Part shown: one piece after another, positions 55,167 to 63,254 of the stretch | Position numbering within the stretch: position 1 is the first letter of the stretch | Layout: the number at the start of each line of letters is the position of its first letter | From: Mesorhizobium sp. | Lineage (GTDB): Bacteria > Pseudomonadota > Alphaproteobacteria > Rhizobiales > Rhizobiaceae | Direction of reading: 5' to 3' | Assembly: GCA_004963905.1 (NCBI GenBank) | Contig: SUGL01000015.1 | Span: forward strand, 81,531-145,530 | DNA: 64,000 nucleotides | Translations under genes and position numbers: made by a program | Notes under the pieces: generated by a model | The model's database searches: none | What the model saw: only the letters and a program-made list of their open reading frames with translations | Told to the model about the DNA's origin: nothing

Positions 55167-56762
55167 TCACGCACCGACGGTTTCGCCGGCCGCATCTTCT
55201 TCAGCGGCCAGTTCTTCCTCGGAAATCCAGCCGGCCTTCTTGCGAGCGGCCAGCACCATCTGCTCGGCATCGGCGCGCGAGACGCCGTGATCGGCGAGCA
55301 CGCCGGGATAGACCTTGGTCTCGCCGTCCTTGCGTTCCTTCCAGCCGATGAGATCATCGGCGGCATAGCCGGCGAAGTCCTCGATCGTCTTCACGCCGTC
55401 CTCGCCGAGCGTCACCATCATGGCCGTGGTGATGCCGGGGATCTCGCGCAGCTCGTCCTGGACGCCGAGCGCCTTGCGCTTCTCGTCGTGCTCGGCCTCG
55501 ATCTTCTCCAGATATTCGCGGGCGCGCGATTGGATTTCCGACGCGGTGTCCTCGTCGAAACCGTCGATCGAGGATATCTCGCCCGAGTCGACATAGGCGA
55601 CTTCCTCGACGCTGGTGAAGCCTTCGGAGGCGAGCACCTGGCCGACCATCTCGTCGACGTCGAGGGCTTCCATGAAGAGCGCCGAGCGCTCGACGAATTC
55701 CTTCTGGCGACGCTCGCTCTCTTCCTGCTCGGTCAAGATGTCGATGTCCCAGCCGGTGAGCTGCGAGGCAAGTCGCACATTCTGGCCGCGGCGGCCGATG
55801 GCCAGCGACAGCTGGTCGTCCGGCACCACCACCTCGATGCGCTCCGCGTCCTCGTCGAGCACCACCTTGGCGACTTCCGCCGGCTGCAGCGCGTTGACGA
55901 TGAAGGAAGCCGCCGAGGGCGACCACGGGATGATGTCGATCTTCTCGCCCTGCAATTCGCCGACCACCGCCTGAACGCGGCTGCCGCGCATGCCGACGCA
56001 GGCGCCGACCGGATCGATCGAGGAATCGCGCGAGATGACTGCGATCTTGGCGCGCGAGCCCGGATCGCGGGCGACCGACTTGATCTCGATGATGCCGTCG
56101 TAGATTTCCGGCACTTCCATGGTGAAGAGCTTGGCCATGAACTGCGGATGGGTGCGCGACAGGAAGATCTGCGGACCGCGCTGCTCGCGGCGCACGTCGT
56201 AGACATAGGCGCGGACGCGGTCGCCGTACTTGTAGTTCTCGCGTGGGATCAGCTCGTCGCGGCGGATGATCGCCTCGCCGCGGCCGAGGTCGACGATGAC
56301 GTTGCCGTATTCGACGCGCTTGACGGTGCCGTTGACGATCTCGCCGATGCGGTCCTTGTACTCGTCATACTGACGATCGCGCTCGGCCTCGCGCACCTTC
56401 TGGACGATGACCTGCTTGGCCGACTGGGCGGCGATGCGGCCGAAATCCATCGGCGGCAGCTGCTCGGCGATGAAATCGCCGATCTGGGCATCGGGATTGC
56501 GCTCGCGCGCCGTGGAAAGGGCGATCTGCGTCGCGTAATCCTCGACCTTCTCGACCACCTCCATCAATCGCTGCAGCTTCATCTCGCCCGTATTGGGATT
56601 GATGTCGGCGCGGATGTTGGTTTCCTGACCGTAACGCGAGCGCGCCGCCTTCTGGATCGCATCGGCCATGGCGGCGATGACGATCTGCTTGTCGATCGAC
56701 TTTTCACGTGCGACCGCATCGGCGATCTGCAGCAGTTCGAGCCTGTTGGCGCTTACAACCAT
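55167..56762 (-). CDS. nusA: Transcription termination/antitermination factor NusA
   Basis: A 531-aa RNA-polymerase-binding protein. It has an N-terminal polymerase-binding domain (about residues 1-130), S1 (about 135-200), two KH domains (about 230-345) and two C-terminal acidic helix-hairpin-helix repeats (about 360-510). It controls pausing, termination and antitermination. It follows rimP by 46 bp in the standard cluster. Confidence 0.96.
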   Translation of the reverse strand: MVVSANRLELLQIADAVAREKSIDKQIVIAAMADAIQKAARSRYGQETNIRADINPNTGEMKLQRLMEVVEKVEDYATQIALSTARERNPDAQIGDFIAEQLPPMDFGRIAAQSAKQVIVQKVREAERDRQYDEYKDRIGEIVNGTVKRVEYGNVIVDLGRGEAIIRRDELIPRENYKYGDRVRAYVYDVRREQRGPQIFLSRTHPQFMAKLFTMEVPEIYDGIIEIKSVARDPGSRAKIAVISRDSSIDPVGACVGMRGSRVQAVVGELQGEKIDIIPWSPSAASFIVNALQPAEVAKVVLDEDAERIEVVVPDDQLSLAIGRRGQNVRLASQLTGWDIDILTEQEESERRQKEFVERSALFMEALDVDEMVGQVLASEGFTSVEEVAYVDSGEISSIDGFDEDTASEIQSRAREYLEKIEAEHDEKRKALGVQDELREIPGITTAMMVTLGEDGVKTIEDFAGYAADDLIGWKERKDGETKVYPGVLADHGVSRADAEQMVLAARKKAGWISEEELAAEEDAAGETVGA

Positions 56763-56808
56763 TGTCTTTCTCCCGACTTCGCACCGGGCACACGGCCCGA
56801 AAGCTCAA

Positions 56809-57441
56809 TCAACTTTCCTGTTCTGTTTCGTTTCCTTCGCCGGCGGCGGCATCTTCCGCTTCACCCCGGCGTTTCTTTGCTTCCTTGCGGGCCCTGTTGT
56901 CCTTCGACAGGGCCTCGCGGATGAGGTCGTCGGTCAGCACGAGCCGCGCCTCGGCAATCGCATCATAGGGCACCCGCACCGTCGGCTCTTCGCCATAGGC
57001 CGCCTTGTCGCGCTCCAGCAGGATGCCGTCGGCGTCCGCCGCGGCGATCTTGCCCTTGAAGCGCTTGCGGTCGCCAATGAGGACCGAGGTCTCCATCTTG
57101 ACCAGGTGGCCGGTCCAGGTGGCGAAATCCGCCTTGCGCACCAGCGGCCGGTCGATGCCGGGCGACGACACTTCGAGATGATACGCCTTTTCGATCGGAT
57201 CCTCGACATCAAGCGCGGGCGAAACCGCGCGGCTGACCTCTTCGCAATCCTCGACGGTCATGGTGCCGTCCTCGCGCTCGGCCATGATCTGCAGCGTCAG
57301 CCCGTTCTGTCCGGTCAGTTGCACCCGCACGAGGCGAAAGCCGATGGCTTTGAGCACCGGCTGCACGATCAGCGCAATGCGCGCATCGATGCCGCTTTCG
57401 CGGATGATACGGTCGTCGGCTTCGCTTGCCGCTGCGGTCAT
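56809..57441 (-). CDS. rimP: Ribosome maturation factor RimP
   Basis: A 210-aa 30S assembly factor with an N-terminal alpha/beta domain and a C-terminal SH3-like domain; the conserved segments [21 protein letters not shown] and [12 protein letters not shown] are present. The C-terminal tail is Lys/Glu-rich. It is the first gene of the rimP-nusA-infB cluster and is preceded by a short leader with a terminator-like hairpin (57481-57512) and a predicted promoter (57541-57568). Confidence 0.95.
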   Translation of the reverse strand: MTAAASEADDRIIRESGIDARIALIVQPVLKAIGFRLVRVQLTGQNGLTLQIMAEREDGTMTVEDCEEVSRAVSPALDVEDPIEKAYHLEVSSPGIDRPLVRKADFATWTGHLVKMETSVLIGDRKRFKGKIAAADADGILLERDKAAYGEEPTVRVPYDAIAEARLVLTDDLIREALSKDNRARKEAKKRRGEAEDAAAGEGNETEQES

Positions 57442-57480
57442 CGGATCCCTGTCGCTTTGTCGCTCCGGCCGGCAGGTAAT

Positions 57481-57512
57481 AAAAAAGAGCGGGACCGGGT
57501 GGACCCACTCTT
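57481..57512 (-). terminator. Terminator-like hairpin in the rimP-nusA leader
   Basis: On the minus strand aagag(t)gggtcc pairs with ggtccc(g)ctctt around an accc loop, followed directly by six T's, about 40 bases before the rimP start codon. It lies downstream of the predicted promoter at 57541-57568, so it would act inside the operon leader as an attenuator. The alternative is a terminator for the upstream toxin remnant. Confidence 0.6.
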
Positions 57513-57540
57513 CGTCATACCGACCAAGAATTTGACGCTG

Positions 57541-57568
57541 ATATAGACGATCCCAGCCGGCGTTTCAA
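57541..57568 (-). promoter_or_regulatory. Predicted rimP operon promoter
   Basis: On the minus strand ttgaaa and ctatat are 16 bases apart, close to the alphaproteobacterial housekeeping consensus. Transcription would start near 57534, giving a leader of about 90 bases that contains the hairpin at 57481-57512. Confidence 0.55.
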
Positions 57569-57596
57569 GCCTGACGGTGAAAGCTTGCCGTTACAT

Positions 57597-57882
57597 CTAC
57601 AGCTGGCGTGGCCATTGCTGGGCCGCGTGCATCACCGTCAGTATCTCGATCTCGCCGCTGGCCATCCGGTAGGGAATTATGTACGGAATATCGGTGAGCA
57701 CCAGCTCTCGCGTACCCTTGATGCGTCCGACCCGGCCCATGGCCGGCTGTTCGGCTAGATTGTTCACGGAAGAGATTATGCGAGCAATGACGCGCGCTGC
57801 CGCCGCGGGATCGTCTTTTTCGATAAGCACCAATCTGGTCGAGCCGCCGTAATGCAAGCCGGGTCCACCGGATGCGCTTCAT
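57597..57882 (-). pseudogene. RelE/ParE-family toxin, frameshifted
   Basis: From the ATG at 57882, which overlaps the antitoxin stop, the frame reads MKRIRWTRLALRRLDQIGAY, a typical ParE N-terminus. The matching rest of the toxin (EKDDPAAAARVIARI ... EILTVMHAAQQWP) lies in a different frame. The switch falls at about 57821-57825; restoring the expected GAYIEKDDP needs two extra bases. The product from 57882 would lose the family sequence after residue 20. An ATG at 57857 opens the second frame but lacks the N-terminal helix. A sequencing error or programmed shift cannot be excluded from one sequence. Confidence 0.75.
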
Positions 57883-58124
57883 CTCCCACGAGCCGGCTTG
57901 ACGTATTTCGCAATGACGTCAGCCAATTCCTTCTCGCTCGCGAACTCACCTCGATCGGCTTCGCTCAGGCCGGTCTCGATCTCGGCAAGTTGCCATTCCT
58001 CCCTAGCGACAAAGTCCTCGATCGCCTGAGCAGCGACATAGGAGCGAGAGCGGTCGACTTTTTCGGCCAGGTGGTCGAGCTTGGCCACAGTCTCGTCGGG
58101 AAGGCGCACGGTGAAGGCGGCCAT
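57879..58124 (-). CDS. Ribbon-helix-helix (CopG-type) antitoxin
   Basis: An 81-aa protein with an N-terminal ribbon-helix-helix (MAAFTVRLPDETV, then the helices to about residue 45) and an acidic C-terminal part that would wrap the toxin. The ATG at 58124 follows a ggagac site; a Met four codons upstream is possible. Its stop overlaps the toxin start (ATGA), the classic order of a parDE-type operon, but the toxin is frameshifted. Confidence 0.85.
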   Translation of the reverse strand: MAAFTVRLPDETVAKLDHLAEKVDRSRSYVAAQAIEDFVAREEWQLAEIETGLSEADRGEFASEKELADVIAKYVKPARGR

Positions 58125-58355
58125 GACTGTCTCCATCTTGGTTCACTTTGAATGTGGTGGAACTCATTTGGTTCGTCAAATGCTCCGTTCCATAGTGGTG
58201 GCACCGGACCGGCCGATGTTTCGAAATAGCTGCATTGCGTGGCGAGCATGGCGGCCATGCGGCAGGGACCCTTGCGGGTACCAGGGTGGCGTTACCATCT
58301 ATGCTGCAGTGCAAAAAGAAAGGTCGCGCGCGGTGGCGCGTGAAAGGTATTTGTC

Positions 58356-58517
58356 ATGGACCGCGGATTGTTTTTCGTAATCGGTGATTTTCTAACCACG
58401 TTCGGCAGCGCCGCAGCCGCGTCGCGCGCCGTCGAGGCCGGCCGCAGGCCGCGCCGCGGCGATCTGAAGAAGCTCGGCATCGACCCTACCGCCTTCGACA
58501 AGATCGGGCGCTTCTGA
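58356..58517 (+). CDS. 53-aa conserved-looking small protein
   Basis: Starts MDRGLFFVIGDFL after a gaaagg site and ends with a patterned tail LKKLGIDPTAFDKI. The codon use and the clean helix-turn pattern make it look real. A short hydrophobic start is followed by a basic Arg-rich centre (about residues 26-37). I do not recognise the family; the tail is faintly reminiscent of the C-terminus of small rhizobial DUF1127-type proteins. No neighbour suggests a function. Confidence 0.55.
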   Translation: MDRGLFFVIGDFLTTFGSAAAASRAVEAGRRPRRGDLKKLGIDPTAFDKIGRF

Positions 58518-58550
58518 CCGGGGTGCTTCGCCCTCTGAGATTTCCGAGGG

Positions 58551-59252
58551 CTACTTCCGGATAAAGGTCAAATAAGCAGGCCGCCTTCCCTCGCGGATGG
58601 CCTTGGCCTCGTAGCGCGTGCCGGGCCAGCCCTGATAGGGGGTGTGCCAGTCGGCGGCCTCGTTCGCCTGCCAGGCGAAGTTGCCATTGGCACGGCAGGC
58701 GAGCAGCGTCCAGTTCACATAGCTGTCGATATCGGAGGCGAAGCGGAACCTGCCGCCTGCTTTCAGCACCCGGACGAACCGGTCGAGATTGGCCGCGCTG
58801 ACGAAGCGCCGCTTCCAGTGCTTCTTCTTCGGCCAGGGATCGGGATAAAGCAAATCGATGCCGTCGAGCGAGGCCGGCGGCAGCCAGTCGAGCAGGCGCG
58901 TGGCATCGTCGTCATAGACCCTCAGATTGGCTAGCGGCGTCTTGGCCAGCGCCGTCATCATCTTGGCCATGCCGTTGACGAAGGGCTCGACGCCGATGAA
59001 GCCGATCGCCGGCGCCTCCGTCGCGCGATGCAAGAGATGCTCGCCGCCGCCGAAGCCGATCTCGAGCTGAAGAGCCGAAACGTCCGCCTTGAACAGCGTG
59101 TTGAGATCCGCCGGAGCCTCCGCCGTCAGGTCGAGCCGGTAGGTGCGCAGGCCGCTTTCAAGCGCCGCGGCCTGCTGCGGGCGAATGGTCTTGCCGTGCC
59201 GGCGGCCGAAAAATCCTTCGGTCGCGCGGCTCGGCCTGTCGTCTGGCGCCAT
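58551..59252 (-). CDS. trmB: tRNA (guanine-N7-)-methyltransferase TrmB
   Basis: A 233-aa SAM-dependent enzyme making m7G46 in tRNA variable loops. The SAM-binding segment [13 protein letters not shown] and the [19 protein letters not shown] motif are characteristic. It starts 20 bp after metK, which supplies its cofactor, and is probably cotranscribed with it. Confidence 0.95.
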   Translation of the reverse strand: MAPDDRPSRATEGFFGRRHGKTIRPQQAAALESGLRTYRLDLTAEAPADLNTLFKADVSALQLEIGFGGGEHLLHRATEAPAIGFIGVEPFVNGMAKMMTALAKTPLANLRVYDDDATRLLDWLPPASLDGIDLLYPDPWPKKKHWKRRFVSAANLDRFVRVLKAGGRFRFASDIDSYVNWTLLACRANGNFAWQANEAADWHTPYQGWPGTRYEAKAIREGRRPAYLTFIRK

Positions 59253-59272
59253 GAATAGGCTTGGCGACGCCG

Positions 59273-60550
59273 TCAGGCGGCAATCGCATCGGCAACCGCG
59301 TCCTTGAGGGCCTTGGCGAGATCCGTCTTCTCCCAGGAGAAGGAACCGTCGCGTCCGGCCTTGCGGCCGAAATGGCCATAGGACGAGGTCTTCGCGTAGA
59401 TCGGCTTGTTGAGGTCGAGGTGACGGCGGATGCCGGACGGCGACAGGTCCATCACCTGGCGCAGCGCCTGCTCGAGCCTGGCCTCCTCGACTTTGCCGGT
59501 CCCGTGCAGGTCGACATAGACCGACAGCGGCTGGGCGACGCCGATGGCGTAGGATAGCTGGATGGTGCAGCGGTCGGCGAGCTTGGCCGCCACCACGTTC
59601 TTGGCGAGATAGCGTGCCGCATAGGCGGCCGAACGGTCGACCTTGGTGGTGTCCTTGCCGGAGAAGGCGCCGCCGCCATGAGGCGCCGCGCCGCCATAGG
59701 TGTCGACGATGATCTTGCGGCCGGTGAGGCCGGCATCGCCGTCGGGACCGCCGATCACGAACTTGCCGGTCGGATTGATGTACCAGTTGCAGTCGTCGGC
59801 GACCTTGAGGTCGCCAAGCGCCTCGCGGATGTAAGGCTCGACGACCTTGCGAACCTTCTTGGAATCCCAGCTCGAATCGAGATGCTGGGTGGAAAGCACG
59901 ATCTGCGTCACTTCCGCCGCCTTGCCGTTGGCATAGCGCACGGTGACCTGGCTCTTGGCGTCCGGGCCGAGCTTGCCGGCCTCGCCATTGCCTTCATGGC
60001 GAGCGGCGGCCAGGAGTTCGAGAATCTTGTGGCTGTAATAGATCGGCGCCGGCATGAGGTCCGGCGTCTCGCGACAGGCGTAGCCGAACATGATGCCCTG
60101 ATCGCCGGCACCTTCCTCGCCCTGGCGGTCGGCCGCGTTGTCGACGCCCTGGCCGATATCCGGCGACTGGCCGTGCAGCAGCACTTCGATCTTGGCCGTC
60201 TTCCAGTGGAAGCCCGCCTGCTCGTAGCCGATCTCGCGAATCGCCTTGCGGGCGACCGACTTGAACTTCGCCGGATTGACGACCGGGTGGCCCGACGCAT
60301 CCATGAGAACATTGCCGGCCTTGTCCTTCTTCAGCAGGGTCTCGGGAACCCTGACCTCGCCGGCGATGACGACGCGGTTGGTGGTGGCCAGCGTCTCGCA
60401 GGCGACGCGCACCTTCCACGGGTCCATGCCCGTCTTCTTGGCTTCGCGATAGACAAGATCGACGATCTCGTCGGAGATACGGTCACAGACTTTGTCGGGA
60501 TGGCCCTCGGAGACGGATTCCGAAGTGAAGAGATAATTCTGCCGCGTCAC
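59273..60550 (-). CDS. metK: S-adenosylmethionine synthetase MetK
   Basis: A 425-aa enzyme forming SAM from methionine and ATP. The motifs [23 protein letters not shown] and [19 protein letters not shown] are present. The protein is longer than enteric MetK because of insertions typical of rhizobia. The start is a GTG with gagggg before it. A hairpin with a T-tract stands only 16 bases before the start codon, in what should be the mRNA leader. Confidence 0.96.
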   Translation of the reverse strand: MTRQNYLFTSESVSEGHPDKVCDRISDEIVDLVYREAKKTGMDPWKVRVACETLATTNRVVIAGEVRVPETLLKKDKAGNVLMDASGHPVVNPAKFKSVARKAIREIGYEQAGFHWKTAKIEVLLHGQSPDIGQGVDNAADRQGEEGAGDQGIMFGYACRETPDLMPAPIYYSHKILELLAAARHEGNGEAGKLGPDAKSQVTVRYANGKAAEVTQIVLSTQHLDSSWDSKKVRKVVEPYIREALGDLKVADDCNWYINPTGKFVIGGPDGDAGLTGRKIIVDTYGGAAPHGGGAFSGKDTTKVDRSAAYAARYLAKNVVAAKLADRCTIQLSYAIGVAQPLSVYVDLHGTGKVEEARLEQALRQVMDLSPSGIRRHLDLNKPIYAKTSSYGHFGRKAGRDGSFSWEKTDLAKALKDAVADAIAA

Positions 60551-60565
60551 GGGTGTCCCCTCTTG

Positions 60566-60589
60566 AAAAAAGATCGGCAGTCTGCCGAT
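60566..60589 (-). terminator. Terminator-like hairpin in the metK leader
   Basis: On the minus strand the palindrome atcggcagactgccgat (60573-60589) is followed by a six-T run (60566-60571). No promoter fits between it and the metK start, so metK must be transcribed through it from the predicted promoter at 60604-60632 or from praR. It looks like an attenuator in a short leader of roughly 45 bases. Confidence 0.65.
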
Positions 60590-60603
60590 TTTGGCGCGCC
60601 ACG

Positions 60604-60632
60604 TGTTAGCGGTGCCGGGCGCTGCTCGTCAA
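60604..60632 (-). promoter_or_regulatory. Predicted metK promoter
   Basis: On the minus strand ttgacg and ctaaca are separated by 17 bases. Transcription would start near 60597 and pass through the hairpin at 60566-60589 before the metK ribosome-binding site. Confidence 0.5.
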
Positions 60633-60714
60633 GCGGCGCGACGGATCTGGCATGAATATCGGCACAAACGGCTTGTGCCACCGGCGGGGATACCGCCGGG
60701 GCATGAGCCTGGAG

Positions 60715-61137
60715 TTACTCGGCTTCGTCCGGCGAAAGGGACTTCACGAGATCGATGATCCTGCGCCGCACCTTGACGTCAGGAATCTTGACGAAGGCGC
60801 GATTGAGCTGAAGCCCCTCCGGGCTGCCGCAGAATTCGATGGCGAACGCCATCGAAGCATCTTCGGCGAATCCTCGATTGCCAGCCCCGGCCTCCTGCCC
60901 CGGGGCATCCTCGAAGAAGAACGCGACGGGCACGCTCAGGATCGAGGCGATCGCCTGCAGACGGCTGGCCCCCACCCTATTCGTCCCCTTTTCGTACTTC
61001 TGGATCTGTTGAAACGTGATACCGAGATTTTCACCCAGCTTTTCCTGGCTCATTCCAAGCATATTGCGACGCAGCCGAATACGACTCCCGACATGGATGT
61101 CGATCGGATTCGGCTTCTTCTTGTTCTCTTCTGTCAT
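60715..61137 (-). CDS. praR: XRE-family regulator PraR/PhrR-like
   Basis: A 140-aa protein with an N-terminal Xre-type helix-turn-helix (about residues 18-75; recognition part TFQQIQKYEKG) and a C-terminal helical region. It closely resembles PraR/PhrR of rhizobia, which govern biofilm, reb genes or acid response; the specific targets here are unknown. It sits between lnt and metK, a location I recall for this regulator in rhizobia. Two hairpins (ggcacaa/ttgtgcc and ccggcgg/ccgccgg) lie directly after its stop. Confidence 0.82.
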   Translation of the reverse strand: MTEENKKKPNPIDIHVGSRIRLRRNMLGMSQEKLGENLGITFQQIQKYEKGTNRVGASRLQAIASILSVPVAFFFEDAPGQEAGAGNRGFAEDASMAFAIEFCGSPEGLQLNRAFVKIPDVKVRRRIIDLVKSLSPDEAE

Positions 61138-61276
61138 TTTTTCCTCGCCGAATTTTTCCGGCTTTTTCTATTTTTGCCGCCCAAACGAAGCCGGAGCCAC
61201 CTGCCCCAACAGACCCCTCCAGCCGACTTCGAGAAAATTTTAGGCGTTACAGTATGAGTTTCTAATGTGCCGACTG

Positions 61277-62866
61277 TCAATTCACCCGTAGCCGCTGCCT
61301 TACATTCAATGTGAAGGCGGCCAGGGCAAACAGCAACATGATCAGCAATCCGTTAATGCGCCGCTGATCGACTGACAGCAGGGCGTGCCCTGAAATCGGT
61401 ACATGCGCATCGATGGCGCCGCGCGCGTCGACCGCCAAGGCATCGACGATGCGCCCCCGCGAATCGACAACGGCGGAGATGCCGTTGTTGGCCGCACGCA
61501 ACAAAGGCAACCCGTTCTCCACCGTGCGAATCTGCCCCTGCCTGAAGTGCTGGTACGGGCCTGGCGTATCGCCAAACCAGGCATCGTTCGTGACGTTCAC
61601 AATAAGTTCAGATGACGCAGCGTCAACCGCCACAAGGTCAGGAAAAATGACCTCGTAGCAGATGAAGGGAGCGGCGCTGAGGCCGTTCGGCACAGCGATC
61701 GGATGCCGCTCGTTGCCGGCGGCGAAATTCATCGGTCCGGCGACGAGCTGACCTATGCCGAAACGCTCGAACAGCTCGGCAAAAGGCAGATACTCGCCGA
61801 ACGGCACCAGATGCACCTTGTCGACGGCATCGACGATCTCGCCCTTGTCGTTGATCGCCACCACGGAATTGTAATAACGGCTGCCGGCGTTCCCTGCGCC
61901 GCCCTCCTCGCGCACGACGCCGGCGACCAACATCTGGCCGTCGCCCAGCATGTCGCCCAACGCCGTCAGCGCGTCCGGACGCTCGGTGAACAGGAACGGC
62001 ACGGACGTTTCCGGCCACAGGATCAGCTGCGGCTTGGCGTGGCCCTCATCCGGCGCCTTTGCCGATATCCCCATCAGCGTGGCGAAGATGCGGTCGCGCA
62101 CCGAGGCATCCCATTTCTCGCTGAGGTCGACAGCGGGCTGGACGATGCGGACGTCGATCGAGCGGGTGGCCGGCTCGGCCGGGGCTGCAAGCCTGAAATA
62201 GCCGAAGCCGACATCGGCGGCGGCAAGGATGACGAACAGGGCAAGGCCCAGCCTCAGATGCCGGCGCGCGGCGACAAGAGCGGGAAGCGAAAAGACGAAG
62301 ACGGCAAGCGCGTTCATGCCGACCATGCCGGTCACCGACACGCTCTGCATCAGGAGCGGAACCGGCATCGCGGCATAGCCGACGGCGTTCCAGGGAAAGC
62401 CGGTGAAGAGGAAGTCGCGCAGCCATTCGGCGAGGCCGAAGCCGAAGGCGAGCGCCGCTATGCGGCCGATATCGCTGCTCCAGAAAAGTCGCGCCACGAC
62501 CGCCGCAAAGCCGTAGAAAAAGGCGAGCGCGAAGGGGATGCCGACCACGGCGAGCGGCAAAGCCCAGGCGAAGGTGTCAGCCTCGACCAGAAGTGCCTGG
62601 CCGATCCACCAGAGGCCAGCGAGGAAATAGCCGAAACCGAACCACCAGCCGATGGCGAAAGCCGGACGAAGGCGACGCAGCCAGCCATCGGAGGCCTCAC
62701 CCGTTGAGCCGTCGAGCAGCCAGACCAGTACCGGAAACGAGACGAAGCAGACGGCGAAGAAATCGTAGGGCGCCTGGGCGAGGACCGCGAGCGCTCCGGC
62801 GGCAAACGCCACCAGCGCCCGCCGCCACCCCCAAAGCAGAATTATCCGGCCGGCATAGCGCTGCAT
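61277..62866 (-). CDS. lnt: Apolipoprotein N-acyltransferase Lnt
   Basis: A 529-aa membrane enzyme adding the third acyl chain to lipoproteins. About six N-terminal membrane segments (residues 5-225) are followed by a nitrilase-type catalytic domain with the triad Glu286 (WPETSVPF), Lys350 and Cys403 ([10 protein letters not shown]), and a final membrane helix. The ATG at 62866 is chosen; the in-frame extension to 63016 is derived from the repeat upstream. Its products include the lipoproteins TadD and CpaD. Confidence 0.94.
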   Translation of the reverse strand: MQRYAGRIILLWGWRRALVAFAAGALAVLAQAPYDFFAVCFVSFPVLVWLLDGSTGEASDGWLRRLRPAFAIGWWFGFGYFLAGLWWIGQALLVEADTFAWALPLAVVGIPFALAFFYGFAAVVARLFWSSDIGRIAALAFGFGLAEWLRDFLFTGFPWNAVGYAAMPVPLLMQSVSVTGMVGMNALAVFVFSLPALVAARRHLRLGLALFVILAAADVGFGYFRLAAPAEPATRSIDVRIVQPAVDLSEKWDASVRDRIFATLMGISAKAPDEGHAKPQLILWPETSVPFLFTERPDALTALGDMLGDGQMLVAGVVREEGGAGNAGSRYYNSVVAINDKGEIVDAVDKVHLVPFGEYLPFAELFERFGIGQLVAGPMNFAAGNERHPIAVPNGLSAAPFICYEVIFPDLVAVDAASSELIVNVTNDAWFGDTPGPYQHFRQGQIRTVENGLPLLRAANNGISAVVDSRGRIVDALAVDARGAIDAHVPISGHALLSVDQRRINGLLIMLLFALAAFTLNVRQRLRVN

Positions 62867-62956
62867 AAAGCTTCCCAAGTCGCGCGAATCAGGGTGCCAG
62901 AGATTTAACAGGCCGCGCCGCCTGCTCCAAATGGCGGTGATTGAGGGAGGACATCC

Positions 62957-63254
62957 TAGTTCCTCGACACAGGGATTTTGAAAGACAGCAGGCCTGTCGG
63001 CGGGCAAGATTTTCACACTTCGTTTCCGTAAAAATCAGCGCAAGCGTCGGGGATTAGCTGAAGCCTCTCCAACCTCGTCATCCCAGGGCGAAGCCGGAGC
63101 GTAGCTCCGTCGCGGAGACCCTGGGATCCATGCCGTGACCTTGATCGAGGGGTGCAGCGGAGCAGAATTCTGCACCGTCACGACGCCTTGATGGAACGGC
63201 ATGGATCCTAGGGTCTGCGCGCGTCGCTTCGCTCCTTGCTCCGCCCTAGGATGA
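62957..63254. repeat. Composite mosaic repeat: 120-bp module plus palindrome copy 3
   Basis: The same two-part structure as 10795-11094: a module from cgacacagggattttgaaag to gattagctgaagcctc (to about 63076), then the long palindrome 63077-63254 with arms gtcatcccaggg...gggatccatgccgtgacc and ggcatggatcctaggg...ccctaggatga around a gcagaattctg centre. Its right edge abuts the IS110-family element. Nothing else is seen between lnt and this repeat. Confidence 0.85.

Noticed and set aside
60551-60714. SAM riboswitch upstream of metK
   Set aside because: I could not match the conserved cores of SAM-II or SAM/SAH classes; only the terminator-like hairpin is supported.
62867-63016. N-terminal extension of Lnt to 63016
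   Set aside because: The extension is encoded by the mosaic repeat (the same peptide-like string arises at 10795-10850) and precedes the normal Lnt start.
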